Origin: Laguncularia racemosa
Lineage: Eukaryota; Streptophyta; Magnoliopsida; Myrtales; Combretaceae
Direction of reading: 5' to 3'
NCBI GenBank assembly: GCA_037954665.1
Contig: JBBMOL010000065.1
Coordinates: 930,001 to 994,000, forward strand
Length of the DNA stretch: 64,000 nucleotides
Shown: positions 1-10,915 of the stretch, piece after piece
Layout: every line of letters begins with the position of its first letter
Numbering within the stretch: position 1 is the stretch's first letter
Made by a program: the position numbers and the translations under genes
The notes under the pieces: generated by a model
Database searches by the model: none
What the model was told of the DNA's origin: nothing
What the model saw: only the letters and a program-made list of their open reading frames with translations

Positions 1-1377
1 GAGGTGAAGAAGCCAAAACAGAGATCAGAATTGCGAGAGAGAGAGAAAAGAGTGTAAATCGGAGGAAACCCAAAGTCGCGACCGCCGATCGGAGTTGAGC
101 CGCCGCAAGAAGACGTTCTGGGAGTAAACCGCCACCACCATCGGATTCAGCACCCTCAAGAAGCTAGGATTCGACACTTCACCCGCCGCAAACGACCGCC
201 GGAACGCCCTGAACGAGCCAATACCGCCGCCGTGTCCGATCGACCCGATTCGACCCGTCCGACCCGACCCGCGCACCGACCCGGATCCGGGTAAGTCGGA
301 TTTTCCAGATTTTTTTTTTATTATTATTTTGTTTATTTTGTTTATTTGATTATTCTGAATTTATTTATTTATTATTATTTTTGTTAGCCATTTATTTATT
401 TATATTTTCAATAAATAGGAAAATGTAGAAGTTATATTTTTCTAGAATTTAATAATGTAAAAAAAATAGAAAATAGGAAATAAGAAAAAAATAAAATAAA
501 AATAGTAATAAAAATGTAGAGAAAACAATAAAAATATTAGGAAAAATAATAATAAAATTTTAGATTTCAAAATAGGATAGAAAGTAAACTTAGGATGAAA
601 ATTTCAACAAAAATCATAGAAAAACTTATAAAAATCATAAAAAACCTATAAAAATCATAAAAAAAATCAAAAAACTCATAAAAATCACAAAAATCACCAA
701 AAATCACAAAAATAATAATAAATAAGTTTTAGCACTTAGAAAAATCATTTTCATCAAATAATTCAAAATTGATGTTTTCCCTAAAAATCATTTTCAAAAT
801 AAAATCAAAGCTTAGGCTTAGAAATTTTTTTTTTGAAAAAATCCAAAAAATGTTAAGAACATAAATCATAAGAAATTTCAAAATTAAAATTCACCAACAA
901 ACCTAAAGTTTTTCAGAAAAGCGAACTACGGCTTGTTTGATCCTGAGTAGCAGGTACATAGGCACCCATTCGGGTCAACCTCCTAAAATGAGTGAAAAAT
1001 CCTTTTTTTCTTGAAATTAATTCAAAAACATAATAAAAGTAACAGAAATACAATGAAACACACTTCTAGAGATGAATAATTTTGAGAGATTAGGTGGTAA
1101 CCGTATAGGTTTTAATAGGTTAGCCTCCGGACTTAGAAACTCTGGTTTTCCCTTTTTCTCTTGTCACAAAAACGAGAAGAGGAAATAACGACGACTAGTG
1201 GTCCAAATTAAGACTAATCCGCTCCTTTAGTCTTAATTCAAATTTCCCAACAACAGTTGGGTGGCGACTCCAAAAATCAAACGAAATTCCTAATTCAAGT
1301 CGAGGATCTAGATTAGATGAGCATAGGGTTTAGTTTAGATCGGATTAGGAATGGGAATTCAAAAATTAGACTCGACA
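1..1377 (+). repeat. 5' LTR of Ogre-type element A (R/U5 part)
   Basis: It matches 7647-9022, the 3' LTR, with very few differences. The window starts just downstream of the TATA box present at 7633 in the other copy, so what remains is roughly the transcribed R/U5 part. It begins with a GC-rich leader (to about 290) and then becomes extremely A/T-rich, with iterated aaaatcataaaa motifs at about 600-720. The LTR ends in gactcgaca at 1377, directly before a 3-base spacer and the PBS. Confidence 0.92.
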
Positions 1378-1878
1378 GGATGGCTACTCCACTGGGGACC
1401 CATGCCAGTAGGCTAGCCACCTGAATCTCTCCAAGTTGTTGTCTTTAAGAAATGTATTTCAAATTATTACTCTGTTACTAATTTTGCAGGATTTAGTTAG
1501 ATTTTTACTGTAGGGGGTTTTTGCATACATACGTTTGTGTGAGTAGATGCGGTCGAACCCGGACCATCCCAGAAAACTAAGACGGGGAGCCATTGTGTAG
1601 GTTTCAGGCGAAGTGAGTTGATTCACCGTTCGGGACCAATTAGGCTACCCCACCCTATGCTTCGATATGGCCTGAGATCCATTTCTTCGAGAATGCGGGA
1701 GGCCATAGAGCTCGGGAACCAGTTAGAACCTACCTACTTGCATACATAACATCATACGAAGGGTTGACAATTTGATGACAATGTAAAGGTTTGTTATTTT
1801 GTCCTGGGAGTTCAGGACTATTTCCCTGTAACATTTTCGTAGTTCTGTTTGTAACTAGGCTATTTCCTATTGTAACAG
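291..1878 (+). other. Candidate leader intron from LTR splice donor to ORF1 start (element A)
   Basis: A near-consensus donor (cgg|gtaagt, GT at 291-292) ends the GC-rich part of the LTR, and the following sequence is strongly T/A-rich as in plant introns. An acceptor-like stretch, tattgtaacag, ends at 1878, the base before the ORF1 ATG. Splicing would join a GC-rich exon directly to ORF1 and remove U5, PBS and leader. The same arrangement occurs in element C. This is inference from sequence; no transcript evidence is available. Confidence 0.45.
1381..1400 (+). other. Primer binding site (Ogre type)
   Basis: The PBS reads TGGCTACTCCACTGGGGACC, three bases after the LTR end, starting with TGG as expected for pairing with a tRNA CCA end. 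Its form resembles the PBS reported for Ogre elements, which I recall as complementary to tRNA-Arg; the exact tRNA was not checked. Element C has a close variant at 54565. Confidence 0.75.
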
Positions 1879-3372
1879 ATGGCTAGCAGTGCAGTCGACC
1901 GCCTCCTCCGCAAAGAAATACGGGTGTACAAACCTTTGGACCCAAAATTGGTACTGGACCACTGGTTTACCTTGTACAACCCAGAGGAGCAGGCCTTCAT
2001 CCAGCAGAAGATCGGCCCCATCCTCTCACTGACCAAGACAGAGGCGAATTTACCTATGGTCCGGGCCATGCTCCAGTTATGGGAGATCGAGCCCGCAGCT
2101 TTCTTCATCGGGCCGCATGAGATCACCCCCACCCTGGAAGAGTACACCCAGTTGCTACAGGCTCCAGCATTAACCGAGCAGATCTACATGCCAGACCTCG
2201 AGGCCGAGCCAGCCGGTATATTCAGCAGACTACTGGGCATTCGCAAAATAGCAGTCAACAAAGCCCTGGCAGACTGTAATGGGTACTACATACGCATGGA
2301 TGACTTAGAAGCCTGGTTTATCGCCCGAGAAGACAATGGGGATAGAAAGGACATCCTATGTGGGGACCCTAAGACTTACAGACAGAGAAGGGTAAACGCC
2401 TTCATTTTGACGGCCTTCGCCACCATTTTGTTCCCCGCTGGAACTTTCTACCGGGTTGCAGAGCTGGTAACCCAATTCTTGGAGGGAAAATCTTACATCC
2501 CAGCTCTACTGGCTGAACAGATCCGAAACCTGAATTTCCTCAAGAAGAAGGGTCATGGGATCCTCTGCTCCAGCATCAACCTTCTGCTGATATGGTTCGT
2601 AAGCCACCTCAAATGCTTCGGGCTGAACATGGTCAGGAAAACCCTAGCCCAACAGGTGGATCTTGTGGATTCTTGTATAGAAAAGGTGAAGTTACCCGAC
2701 GACATTACCAGCCACAGTTGGGTAGATCTGCTTAGAAGCCTTAGCGCCGAAGATATTCTATGGACAGCCAGGTGGAGTTGCTACAATAAAATCATCTTAA
2801 CCTGCAGTAATTTCCAAGCAGTACCATTAATTGGGATCAATGGATGCATCGGATATCACCCCAACTCCGTAGTCCGCCAATTCGATACCGTTCAAGACAT
2901 AGTTTACCGGCCTTCACTCGAAGCAATCACCTTTGAGTATCAAGATCCGAACCTGTTGGTAGCCGAGAAATTTGCTAAGCTGGCAGAGGTCAAAGCACTT
3001 TGGGAGGCCAGAATCGAAAGCCCGAATGTGGACCTTGGCGAGTTAGATGGCGAAGTGGGAAAACACCGAGCCACCAGAGAGTTTGTAATCCGCCAGCTCT
3101 ACCAGACAGGGGAGAGAGCATATCGGGTTCCAGACGTCACCCAACCAAGGCCAGACAAGATCGACCCAGAAACAGAAATCTACCTGGAGCAGGTCAAGGG
3201 CCGCATGGAAGTATACTTTGAAGCTGCGGATTATAAGAAAGACATCTGGAAGGGACGCTTCAAGGAATCCGACCAAAGAAACAAAGCCTTAGAAGCACAA
3301 TTGGAGAAGTGCCAAGCCAAAGTCAAAGAGCTAGAAGCCGTCATCAGTGGGAAGTCCGAGCCTCCACAATAG
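1879..3372 (+). CDS. Ogre ORF1 protein, plant-mobile-domain/DUF7745-like, 497 aa
   Basis: This is the extra ORF that Ogre elements carry upstream of gag; its role in transposition is unknown. It begins MASSAVDRLL and has an N-terminal globular region (about residues 20-380) resembling DUF7745/plant-mobile-domain proteins, with a W-E-I-E core followed by ITPTLEEYTQLL. The C-terminal 60-70 residues are charged and heptad-like (QRNKALEAQLEKCQAKVKEL), probably a coiled coil. The start is the ATG directly after a candidate splice acceptor and is shared with the 508-aa copy in element C. It ends 8 residues early relative to that copy because CAG became TAG at 3370-3372, and it lacks a 3-residue IHY insertion. 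Otherwise the frame is open although the element has lost gag-pol. Confidence 0.85.
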   Translation: MASSAVDRLLRKEIRVYKPLDPKLVLDHWFTLYNPEEQAFIQQKIGPILSLTKTEANLPMVRAMLQLWEIEPAAFFIGPHEITPTLEEYTQLLQAPALTEQIYMPDLEAEPAGIFSRLLGIRKIAVNKALADCNGYYIRMDDLEAWFIAREDNGDRKDILCGDPKTYRQRRVNAFILTAFATILFPAGTFYRVAELVTQFLEGKSYIPALLAEQIRNLNFLKKKGHGILCSSINLLLIWFVSHLKCFGLNMVRKTLAQQVDLVDSCIEKVKLPDDITSHSWVDLLRSLSAEDILWTARWSCYNKIILTCSNFQAVPLIGINGCIGYHPNSVVRQFDTVQDIVYRPSLEAITFEYQDPNLLVAEKFAKLAEVKALWEARIESPNVDLGELDGEVGKHRATREFVIRQLYQTGERAYRVPDVTQPRPDKIDPETEIYLEQVKGRMEVYFEAADYKKDIWKGRFKESDQRNKALEAQLEKCQAKVKELEAVISGKSEPPQ

Positions 3373-5435
3373 AAAACTAAAAGAGCTAGGAAGTAGAGCA
3401 TTATTTGTAATCTTTTATTTTGATTATTGAACTCCAGAATTTTTAATATCAATAAAAGTGAAGTTTCAATAATACATTGTCAATCAATTCTCGACCCTTT
3501 TATTTTAGCATCCGTGTGAGCATCTTGTTTACATATTTACATCCGTGCGAGCATCTTGTTTACATATTTACATCCGTAAGAACAATAAAGAAAAATAAAT
3601 AAATAAAGAAAATTGAAGAGTTACTAACAATAAAAGGTCTTTTCAAGGTCCTAAAAGTTGCTTCTAAATGGTCAGCTTAACCTAAAGCTCATAGTCACTT
3701 GCTCTAAACATAAAACCAAGGACCTCTATAACCAACTTAAAAGACCCCATTCACTTCAAAAGGTCTCCTCATATCTTGATTTAGCCTCAAAACGTAAAAC
3801 ATCCCGACACCCTCCAATCCTAAAAGCTGCACTTAAAGTTTCCTTTCCATCAAAAGTCATATAAACCAGACACAGATTTTTTGGTACACTTTCAAAGTAG
3901 CTATGGTCAATTATCAATGAGGGTATGAAGAAGATTATTCCAAATCCTTGAGTCTTAAGACCAAATCGCTTGTTCAAATTGACAACAGTACATGGTGACA
4001 CCATGAGAAGTGGTGAATATAGGCAAATTTGAAGGGTATCTTTGTTTAAAAGGTTTAAAATGATAAGAGGCAAACCACATCCCAAACACTAACCCTTAAA
4101 CACTTGAGAGTGGAGTGTTATTAATGTGAGGTTTTTGGACTCATTCCTTAAAGGAGGTCTATCTTGAATTTGATACGTTAAATCAAAATAATGTTAGGCA
4201 TTCATTTTTGCTACCCTAAACACAATCATCCTTCGACAAACAAGAGTTTCAAAATTTAAACCCTACTGCCAACCACCCCACGATGGAATAATTAGGAAGA
4301 TAGAGACATCAATAGTGCTTGCCCTAGTTGCAACAATTCAAAATTTTAGCCATAGATAATTTATTCGAGATGAAGAGAAGTCCACATTTTGAAAAAAAAT
4401 ACACATAAACCATATGAAATGATCACCATTGAGCCCAAAAGAAGAGAAAGAAAAAGAAAAAAGATGGAAAAAGAGAATGAATGAAGAAAAAATGATGAAT
4501 GAATGAATGAAAGAAAAATAAAGAAAAGAAAAGAAGAGAAATGAGAAAAGCCTACGAATGTAACTAAACCTATAAAAGCCCAACAACACTTGAAAATACC
4601 AGGGCCAAATACGAGAGCAGTTCAAAGACGTACTACCCTTTTTGAAGACTTCTCCAAATCATTGAAAATAACTTATCTTAAGCAAAAATTGCTAGGGCAA
4701 GTACTATTCCAGTTCTTTTTCTCAAGGTTTCTTGACTTACAAACCCAAGTTGAAATGATGATTCTTTCAAAATAAACCTTAACATACTTTTCTGAAACCA
4801 ATAACCAAAGAGCTTAAATTGCATTACGAGTATCGAAATGGCCTAACGGATTGATTAAAGCGTATTACTTACAAGAAAGACCATAATATTTGGAATAGAA
4901 GTCAAGAGTGACATCTAAACCGAGAGATTGTAAGGAAGTCCTCTTAGATTAAACCAATTAAAAACGAGATATCCAGTTATAAATGGAATGAGGAAATTTA
5001 CGCATTGGCGTTATTTAGCCTTATGTACTGATGTCCCCCAAGAAGAAGATATGAGTCTTAATTGCAAGAAACCCCTCAAGAGATGATTGATTAAGCTAAG
5101 TCAACACTTTGTTTCTAAAATTAAACCAAACCCTCTGAAAAAAATGAGGCAAAGAGTAAGTGATTATTGAGCAGTAGGGAATGCTTACCCTTTATTTGTA
5201 TTTTTAGGAAACTTGTCAGGCTCTTTACTCGTTAGCAATGCTCACTAAAAAAAAAAAAACATTTTAAAGTTTTGCCACATTATCCTTAGGTTTCAGAAGA
5301 GTACGTTTTTTTGAAAATTTGCAGAAAAATTTTGGTCATCACTTGTTCATAAGTCTTAAGTCATCTTGCATTTGATTGTTATTGAAAAAAAAAAATAAAT
5401 AAATAAATAAGATTCTCACTTAGGATATTCTTCCA
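3373..5435 (+). other. Non-coding internal region of element A replacing gag-pol
   Basis: The first 130 bases still match the region after ORF1 in element C, including the remains of the last ORF1 codons and an AATAAA-like segment near 3450. From about 3515 similarity stops: a 31-bp unit (catccgtg..gagcatcttg) is repeated at 3509 and 3540 with a partial third copy, then comes about 1.9 kb of AT-rich sequence without recognisable protein motifs. Short ORFs here (up to 109 aa, minus strand, 3756-4085) match no family I know. Gag-pol has been replaced or deleted. Confidence 0.7.
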
Positions 5436-6560
5436 TTAATAGGGTTAGTCAGCCCAATATGGGCACTTTCCCGAAAAAAAACCTGTTCTCAGGGTCAGCT
5501 CATAGGGGGCACCTTTTGAGACAATTCAATCCAATTTAGGTTAGTCAGCCCATAGAGGGCACTTTCCTAAAAATTTTGTCCTCATTAGTTAGCCCATAAG
5601 GGGCACCTTTTGAGGCAAATTTCCATTCTAGGTTAGGCAGCCCATAGGGGGCCCTTTCCTAAAATCTTTTCCTCATGGTCAACCCATAAGGGGCACTTTT
5701 TGAGACAAGTCTAATTCAAGGTTAGGCAGCCCATAGGGGGCCCTTTCCTAAAACTTTGTCCTCATGGTCAGCCCATAAGGGGCACTTTTTGAGGCAATTT
5801 CCATTCAAGGTTAGGCAGCCCATAGGGGGCCCTTTCCTAAAACTTTGTCCTCATGGTCAGCCCATAAGGGGCACTTTTTGAAGCAATTTCCATTCTAGGT
5901 TAGGCAGCCCATAGGGGGCCCTTTCCTAAAACCTTGTTCTCAGGGTCAGCTCATAAGGGCACCTTTTGAGACAGTTCTATCTTAGGTTGTCAGCTCTTGG
6001 GGCATTTTCCTAAAAATCAATCCAAGGGTTAGTCAGCCCAATATGGGCACTTTCCCGGAAAAAAAAAAAAAACTTGTTCTCAGGGTCAGCTCATAAGGGC
6101 ACCTTTTGAGACAGTTTTAGTTTAGGTTAGTCAGCTCTTGGGGCACTTTCCTAAAAATCAATCCAAGGGTTAGTCAGCCCAATATGGGCACTTTCCCGAA
6201 AAAAAAAACCTGTTCTCAGGGTCAGCTCATAAAGGCACCTTTTGAGACAGTTTTAGTTTAGGTTAGTCAGCTCTTGGGGCACTTTCCTAAAAATCAATCC
6301 AAGGGTTAGTCAGCCCAATATGGGCACTTTCCCGAAAAAAAAAAACCTGTTCTCAGGGTCAGCTCATAAGGGCACCTTTTGAGACAGTTTTAGTTTAGGT
6401 TAGTCAGCTCTTGGGGCACTTTCCTAAAAATCAATCCAAGGGCTAGTCAGCCCAATATGGGCACTTTCCCGAAAAAAATCCGTTCTCAGGATCAGCTCAT
6501 AAGGGCACCTGTAGAGACACTATCAAAGGTTAGTCAGCCCAATATGGACACTTTCCTAGA
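5436..6560 (+). repeat. Tandem-repeat array with hairpin-forming cores (3' region of element A)
   Basis: Two related arrays are seen. Units of about 89 bp start with gttaggcagcccataggg near 5633, 5721, 5810 and 5899. Units of about 134-143 bp contain gtcagcccaatatgggcac near 6025, 6168, 6302 and 6439, with further partial copies at about 5445 and 6530. Nearly every unit contains a short interrupted palindrome: GCCCATAAGGGGC, GCCCATAGGGGGC or GCCCAATATGGGC. Homologous repeats begin near 63895 in element C, so the array belongs to the family. From 6560 to 6946 degenerate copies of the same motifs continue. Confidence 0.88.
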
Positions 6561-6946
6561 TTCTCCCGATTAGTTAGCTCCTGGGGCACTTTTTGGAAAC
6601 ATCCTTCCCAAACAGTTGCTAGTCTAACAAGACACTTCTGTCGACAGGTAGCCAGCTCATAAGGGCGCTTCCTAAATAAATTTTCTTCCCAAGGTTGCAA
6701 GTCTGATAAGACGCTTCCTATCATCACTTCTCATACATTCCTACTCGATGCTTGAAATGTGTCCTGTCACCAATTAGTTAGCCCATAAAGCCCTTTTTGG
6801 AAAGGGAACATTACCTTGAATCGTTAGGAACATCTTCAATCGTAGGATTATCAGCTCTTAGGGCATTTTCCTACTAAAACTCATTCAAGAGGTCAAAAAT
6901 GGCGTCTTTTGTTTTGTCTTTGTAGTTAAGTTTTTCAAACTTAACC

Positions 6947-6961
6947 ACAAAGAGGGGCAGC
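6947..6961 (+). other. Polypurine tract of element A
   Basis: The purine-rich acaaagaggggcagc lies immediately before the TGTAAACAC start of the 3' LTR, the position where plus-strand priming occurs in LTR retrotransposons. Confidence 0.8.
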
Positions 6962-7226
6962 TGTAAACACACCATTTTTGCCCTCGGAATCAACAATTCT
7001 CAATAATTTTTCAATTTTTCCTAATTTTTCCCAATTTTTCCTAATTTAGCATAAGATAATAAAAATGTTCAAAAATGAAATAAACGAAACCTTCAATTGA
7101 AAATGATTCAAAAGCAAAATAAATAATAAACAATTTTTACAAATTTAGGAATTTCAGAAAAATACAAAATAATGAAAAATTTTTGCAAATATTGCAATTT
7201 CGAAAATATAAAAAAATGGAAATGGC

Positions 7227-7289
7227 TAGTCAGCTTTCGGACCGTGGCTAGCTGCGCGCAGTGGGGTCCGCAGGTCGCGGTTCGAATCG
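7227..7289 (+). promoter_or_regulatory. tRNA-like A/B-box stretch in LTR U3 (element A, degenerate A box)
   Basis: GGTTCGAATCG at 7279-7289 fits the Pol III B-box/T-loop consensus and is flanked by self-complementary CGCG on both sides. The A-box position (from 7227) is degenerate here, but it aligns with a good A box in the solo LTR at 43308. The position in the LTR (about 265-330 bp from its start) is conserved among all three Ogre-type LTRs. Confidence 0.5.
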
Positions 7290-7632
7290 CGGGAGAAGCA
7301 ATTTCCGCGTTTTGCGAATTTTGCATTTGCCCAGGACACGTGGCAGACTCTGATTGGCTAGAAGAAACGCACGCGCCGGGCGCGTGATCATCCCCTACCT
7401 CGAGCTCGAGATCGCCGGCGAGAAGAAAAATCCGTATTTCAGCCGTTTTGATTCGATTTTTTTGCACAAATCCAACATATCTTCAACAGAAATAAGATAA
7501 ACATTATCTAATTAGAATCAAATCACAATAAGACGAGGGATTTACACGAATCAAAGTCGTTCCTTTTAACCGTCGATCCGATCAGCTTCAATCGGAGGAA
7601 ATCCGAGCTTATCCAGCTCGATTTCAAACGCC

Positions 7633-7640
7633 TATAAATA
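7633..7640 (+). promoter_or_regulatory. LTR TATA box (element A 3' LTR)
   Basis: TATAAATA sits in a GC-rich context. The same octamer, followed by GAGGA-type sequence, occurs at 43704 and 53229 in the other Ogre-type LTRs. Transcription would start about 30 bases downstream, near 7662. Confidence 0.75.
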
Positions 7641-9022
7641 GAGGAAGAGGTGAAGAAGCCAAAACAGAGATCAGAATTGCGAGAGAGAGAGAAAAGAGTG
7701 TAAATCGGAGGAAACCCAAAGTCGCGACCGCCGATCGGAGTTGAGCCGCCGCAAGAAGACGTTCTGGGAGTAAACCGCCACCACCATCGGATTCAGCACC
7801 CTCAAGAAGCTAGGATTCGACACTTCACCCGCCGCAAACGACCGCCGGAACGCCCTGAACGAGCCAATACCGCCGCCGTGTCCGATCGACCCGATTCGAC
7901 CCGTCCGACCCGACCCGCGCACCGACCCGGATCCGGGTAAGTCGGATTTTCCAGATTTTTTTTTTATTATTATTTTGTTTATTTTGTTTATTTGATTATT
8001 CTGAATTTATTTATTTATTATTATTTTTGTTAGCCATTTATTTATTTATATTTTCAATAAATAGGAAAATGTAGAAGTTATATTTTTCTAGAATTTAATA
8101 ATGTAAAAAAAATAGAAAATAGGAAATAAGAAAAAAATAAAATAAAAATAGTAATAAAAATGTAGAGAAAACAATAAAAATATTAGGAAAAATAATAATA
8201 AAATTTTAGATTTCAAAATAGGATAGAAAGTAAACTTATGATGAAAATTTCAACAAAAATCATAGAAAAACTTATAAAAATCATAAAAAACCTATAAAAA
8301 TCATAAAAAAATCAAAAAACTCATAAAAATCACAAAAATCACCAAAAATCACAAAAATAATAATAAATAAGTTTTAGCACTTAGAAAAATCATTTTCATC
8401 AAATAATTCAAAATTGATGTTTTCCCTAAAAATCATTTTCAAAATAAAATCAAAGCTTAGGCTTAGAAATTTTTTTTTTGAAAAAATCCAAAAAATGTTA
8501 AGAACATAAATCATAAGAAATTTCAAAATTAAAATTCACCAACAAATCTAAAGTTTTTCAGAAAAGCGAACTACGGCTTGTTTGATCCTGAGTAGCAGGT
8601 ACGTAGGCACCCATTCGAGTCAACCTCCTAAAATGAGTGAAAAATCCTTTTTTTCTTGAAATTAATTCAAAAACATAATAAAAGTAACAGAAATACAATG
8701 AAACACACTTCTAGAGATGAATAATTTTGAGAGATTAGGTGGTAACCGTATAGGTTTTAATAGGTTAGCATCCGGACTTAGAAACTCTGGTTTTCCCTTT
8801 TTCTCTTATCACAAAAACGAGAAGAGTAAATAACGACGACTAGTGGTCCAAATTAAGACTAATCCGCTCCTTTAGTCTTAATTCAAATTTCCCAACAACA
8901 GTTGGGTGGCGACTCCAAAAATCAAACGAAATTCCTAATTCAAGTCGAGGATCTAGATTAGATGAGCATAGGGTTTAGTTTAGATCGGATTAGGAATGGG
9001 AATTCAAAAATTAGACTCGACA

Positions 9023-10440
9023 ATATGCATGCTAGATGGATACAATTTCTGCAAAAGTTTCCATTCCGCTTGATGCATAAATCTGGGGTCCAAAATAAGG
9101 TGGTAGACGCATTAAGTAGAAGGGCGGATTTCTTGGTCACCATGAGGGCTGAGGTGGTAGGCTTTGAGTAGCTGAAGGAATTGTATGAAGAAGATGCGGA
9201 TTTCAGAACTATATGGAGAAAATGTATCAATCAGGAACCCAATGACAGTGACTACATCCTGGAAGGTTACTTAATGAGAGGTAACCAACTCTGTATTCCC
9301 GAATCATCCTTAAGGGAGAAATTGATTAGGGACCTACATGGAGGGAGACTAGTCGGACATCTGGGGCACGATAAGACACTAGCGCAGTGGCTGCAAGATA
9401 TCATTGGCGCCAGCTGAGAAGAGATGTCGGGAGAATCGTGCAAAGGTGCTACATCTGCCAGACATCTAAAGGACAGTCTCAGAATATTGGGTAGTACACT
9501 CCGTTACTAATACTTGAGAATATCTGGGAGGATCTATCTATGGACTCCGTGTTAGGTTTGCCTTGTACCCAACGAGGTGTTGACACTGTTTTTGTGGTTG
9601 TAGACAGGTTCTTCAAGATGGCTCACTTCATCCCTTGCAGGAAGACGGCTGATGCACAAGGTGTTGCCAAGTTATTCTTTAAGGAGGTGGTCAGGTTGCA
9701 CGGGGTTCCCAAGTCCATTACTTCTGATAGAGATACCCGGTTTCTTAGCCTCTTTTGGAGGATGCTATGGTACATGTTTAATTCTTCCCTTAATTTTAGC
9801 AACACAGCCCACCCACAAACTGATGGGCAGACAGAGGTGACGAACAAGACCCTTAGAAATTTGATACGAAGCATCTGTGGAGAGAAGCCAAAACAATGGG
9901 ATTTGGCACTTTCTCAAACTGAGTTTGCTTACAACAATTCCATTCATAGAACTACTGGGAAATCTCCTTTTTCAGTGATCTATACCAAAGCGTCGTCTCA
10001 CGCCTTGGATTTAGCTTCTCTGCCCAAGGGTGTAGAAACCAATGTTGCTGCTAAACATCTAGCAGAACAACACCAAATGGTGGCATCTGACGTGAAAGAG
10101 AGAATCGAGAGGGTTAATGAGCAGTATAAGAAAGCCGCAGACAAGCATCGGAGGACAAAACTGTTTGAGGTGGGAGATCAAGTGATGGTGTTCTTAAGGA
10201 AGGAACACTTTCCCGTGGGCACTTATAGCAAATGACAACCAAAGAAGTATGGTCCTTACAAGATTGTCGCCAAGATCAATGATAATGCATATGCGGTCGG
10301 GCATGAAAATCTCAAAAACCTTCAATGTAGCTAACTTATCCCCATTCTACGCGGATGACGAACCCCTATATCCAGAAGGGAACTCGGGGTCAAGTTCTTC
10401 ATTGGTGGGAGAGAATGATGCGGACATCGTTGCTGATACG
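9023..10440 (+). pseudogene. Chromovirus pol remnant: RNase H end, integrase, C-terminal tail
   Basis: The RNase H end (HARWIQFLQKF ... VVDALSRR) is followed by the integrase zinc-binding region from about 9345 (LVGHLGHDKTL ... CYICQ). The integrase core starts at 9540 (MDSVLGLP) and includes SDRDTRFLS and PQTDGQTEV, which carry the catalytic Asp, Asp and Glu. The gene is broken by a frameshift near 9382-9385, a TAG near 9493, a TGA at 10233-10235 and another frame change near 10290. The last readable part (NVANLSPFYADDEPLYPEG) ends at TG-initial sequence that looks like an LTR start, so the ORF probably ran into the LTR as in CRM elements. Confidence 0.85.
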
Positions 10441-10915
10441 GGTTGATATCGGGCGTGTCTATTACAAGCACGGTCGTGTATTATGTAAGGAAGCTTCCAG
10501 AAACACACACGACTTCATGTACGGCCAGAAGGCACCGCCGTGTGATATACCAAGATGATTCCCAGAAACATACACGGCCAAGAGGCACGACTATGCGTTA
10601 TGTCAGGAGTATCCCCAGAAGCCTACACGGCCGTGTATAAGAGAGATGACGAACGTGTATACTTATATTTATTCCCACGTGTACATATATATTTCCTTTC
10701 TTATTTTCCTGAGGAGTATATATAGTTGTTAGGTCATTTTTAGGGGCAGCTTTTATCCTTTGATCATGATACACTTTTAGAGAAGAGTTTTCTCTGCTTT
10801 CTCGATTGTGCGCAATTGAGATTTATCAAGGAATAAACTCAGATTATTCTTTGTTTATTGGTGAGGTCTAATCCTAGGATTGGTCTCGTGTGTTTACGCT
10901 TTCCTCGCTGTGTCA
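10416..10915 (+). repeat. Probable 3' LTR of the chromovirus remnant (end uncertain)
   Basis: A purine-rich tract (ggtgggagagaa) inside the pol tail is followed by TGATGCGG at 10416, like the PPT/TGATG junction of the complete CRM-like element. The segment contains several ACACGGC/GCCGTGT motifs, a TATATATA box near 10715 and the end of the pol frame. No second LTR copy or TSD is visible, so the right border (between about 10915, tgtgtca, and 10950) is a guess. Confidence 0.45.

Larger units (their letters stand above)
1..9022 (+). mobile_element. Ogre/Tat-type LTR retrotransposon A, non-autonomous, left end outside window
   Basis: The stretch 1-1377 is repeated almost exactly at 7647-9022, which marks these as the two LTRs of one element. 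Between them lie a PBS, one long ORF (ORF1), about 2 kb of sequence with no gag-pol similarity, a tandem-repeat array and a polypurine tract. This order, the PBS type, the roughly 2-kb LTRs and the extra ORF before the gag position fit the Ogre branch of the Tat lineage (Ty3/gypsy). Gag, protease, RT, RNase H and integrase are missing, so it must rely on a relative in trans. By eye the shared LTR part shows about 7 substitutions and one 1-bp indel in 1376 bp, so the insertion is young. The first 685 bp of the 5' LTR and the left TSD lie outside the window; the right flank begins atatg. Confidence 0.9.
6962..9022 (+). repeat. 3' LTR of Ogre-type element A (2061 bp)
   Basis: It starts TGTAAACACACC and ends GACTCGACA. 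From about 7647 to the end it duplicates window positions 1-1377. In order it contains: AT-rich U3, a tRNA-like stretch (7227-7289), a GC-rich promoter region, TATAAATA (7633), a GC-rich leader, a splice-donor-like GTAAGT (7937), then a long A/T-rich U5. The right border is sharp: chromovirus pol coding sequence resumes at 9023. Confidence 0.93.

Noticed and set aside
25..276. Arg/Ser-rich 83-aa minus-strand ORF, repeated at 7671-7922
   Set aside because: It lies antisense in the GC-rich LTR leader and is only duplicated because the LTR is; composition follows the CG-rich repeats.
3756..4085. 109-aa minus-strand ORF as captured host gene
   Set aside because: No recognisable domain, no introns or conserved motifs; length is within chance for AT-rich DNA.
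5436..6560. CRISPR-like array
   Set aside because: Repeats are contiguous tandem units with internal palindromes, no unique spacers of constant length, in a eukaryotic retrotransposon.
7227..7289. Genuine functional tRNA gene
   Set aside because: No full cloverleaf, no clear anticodon arm or acceptor stem; the T-arm is imperfect. Only the promoter-like boxes are supported.
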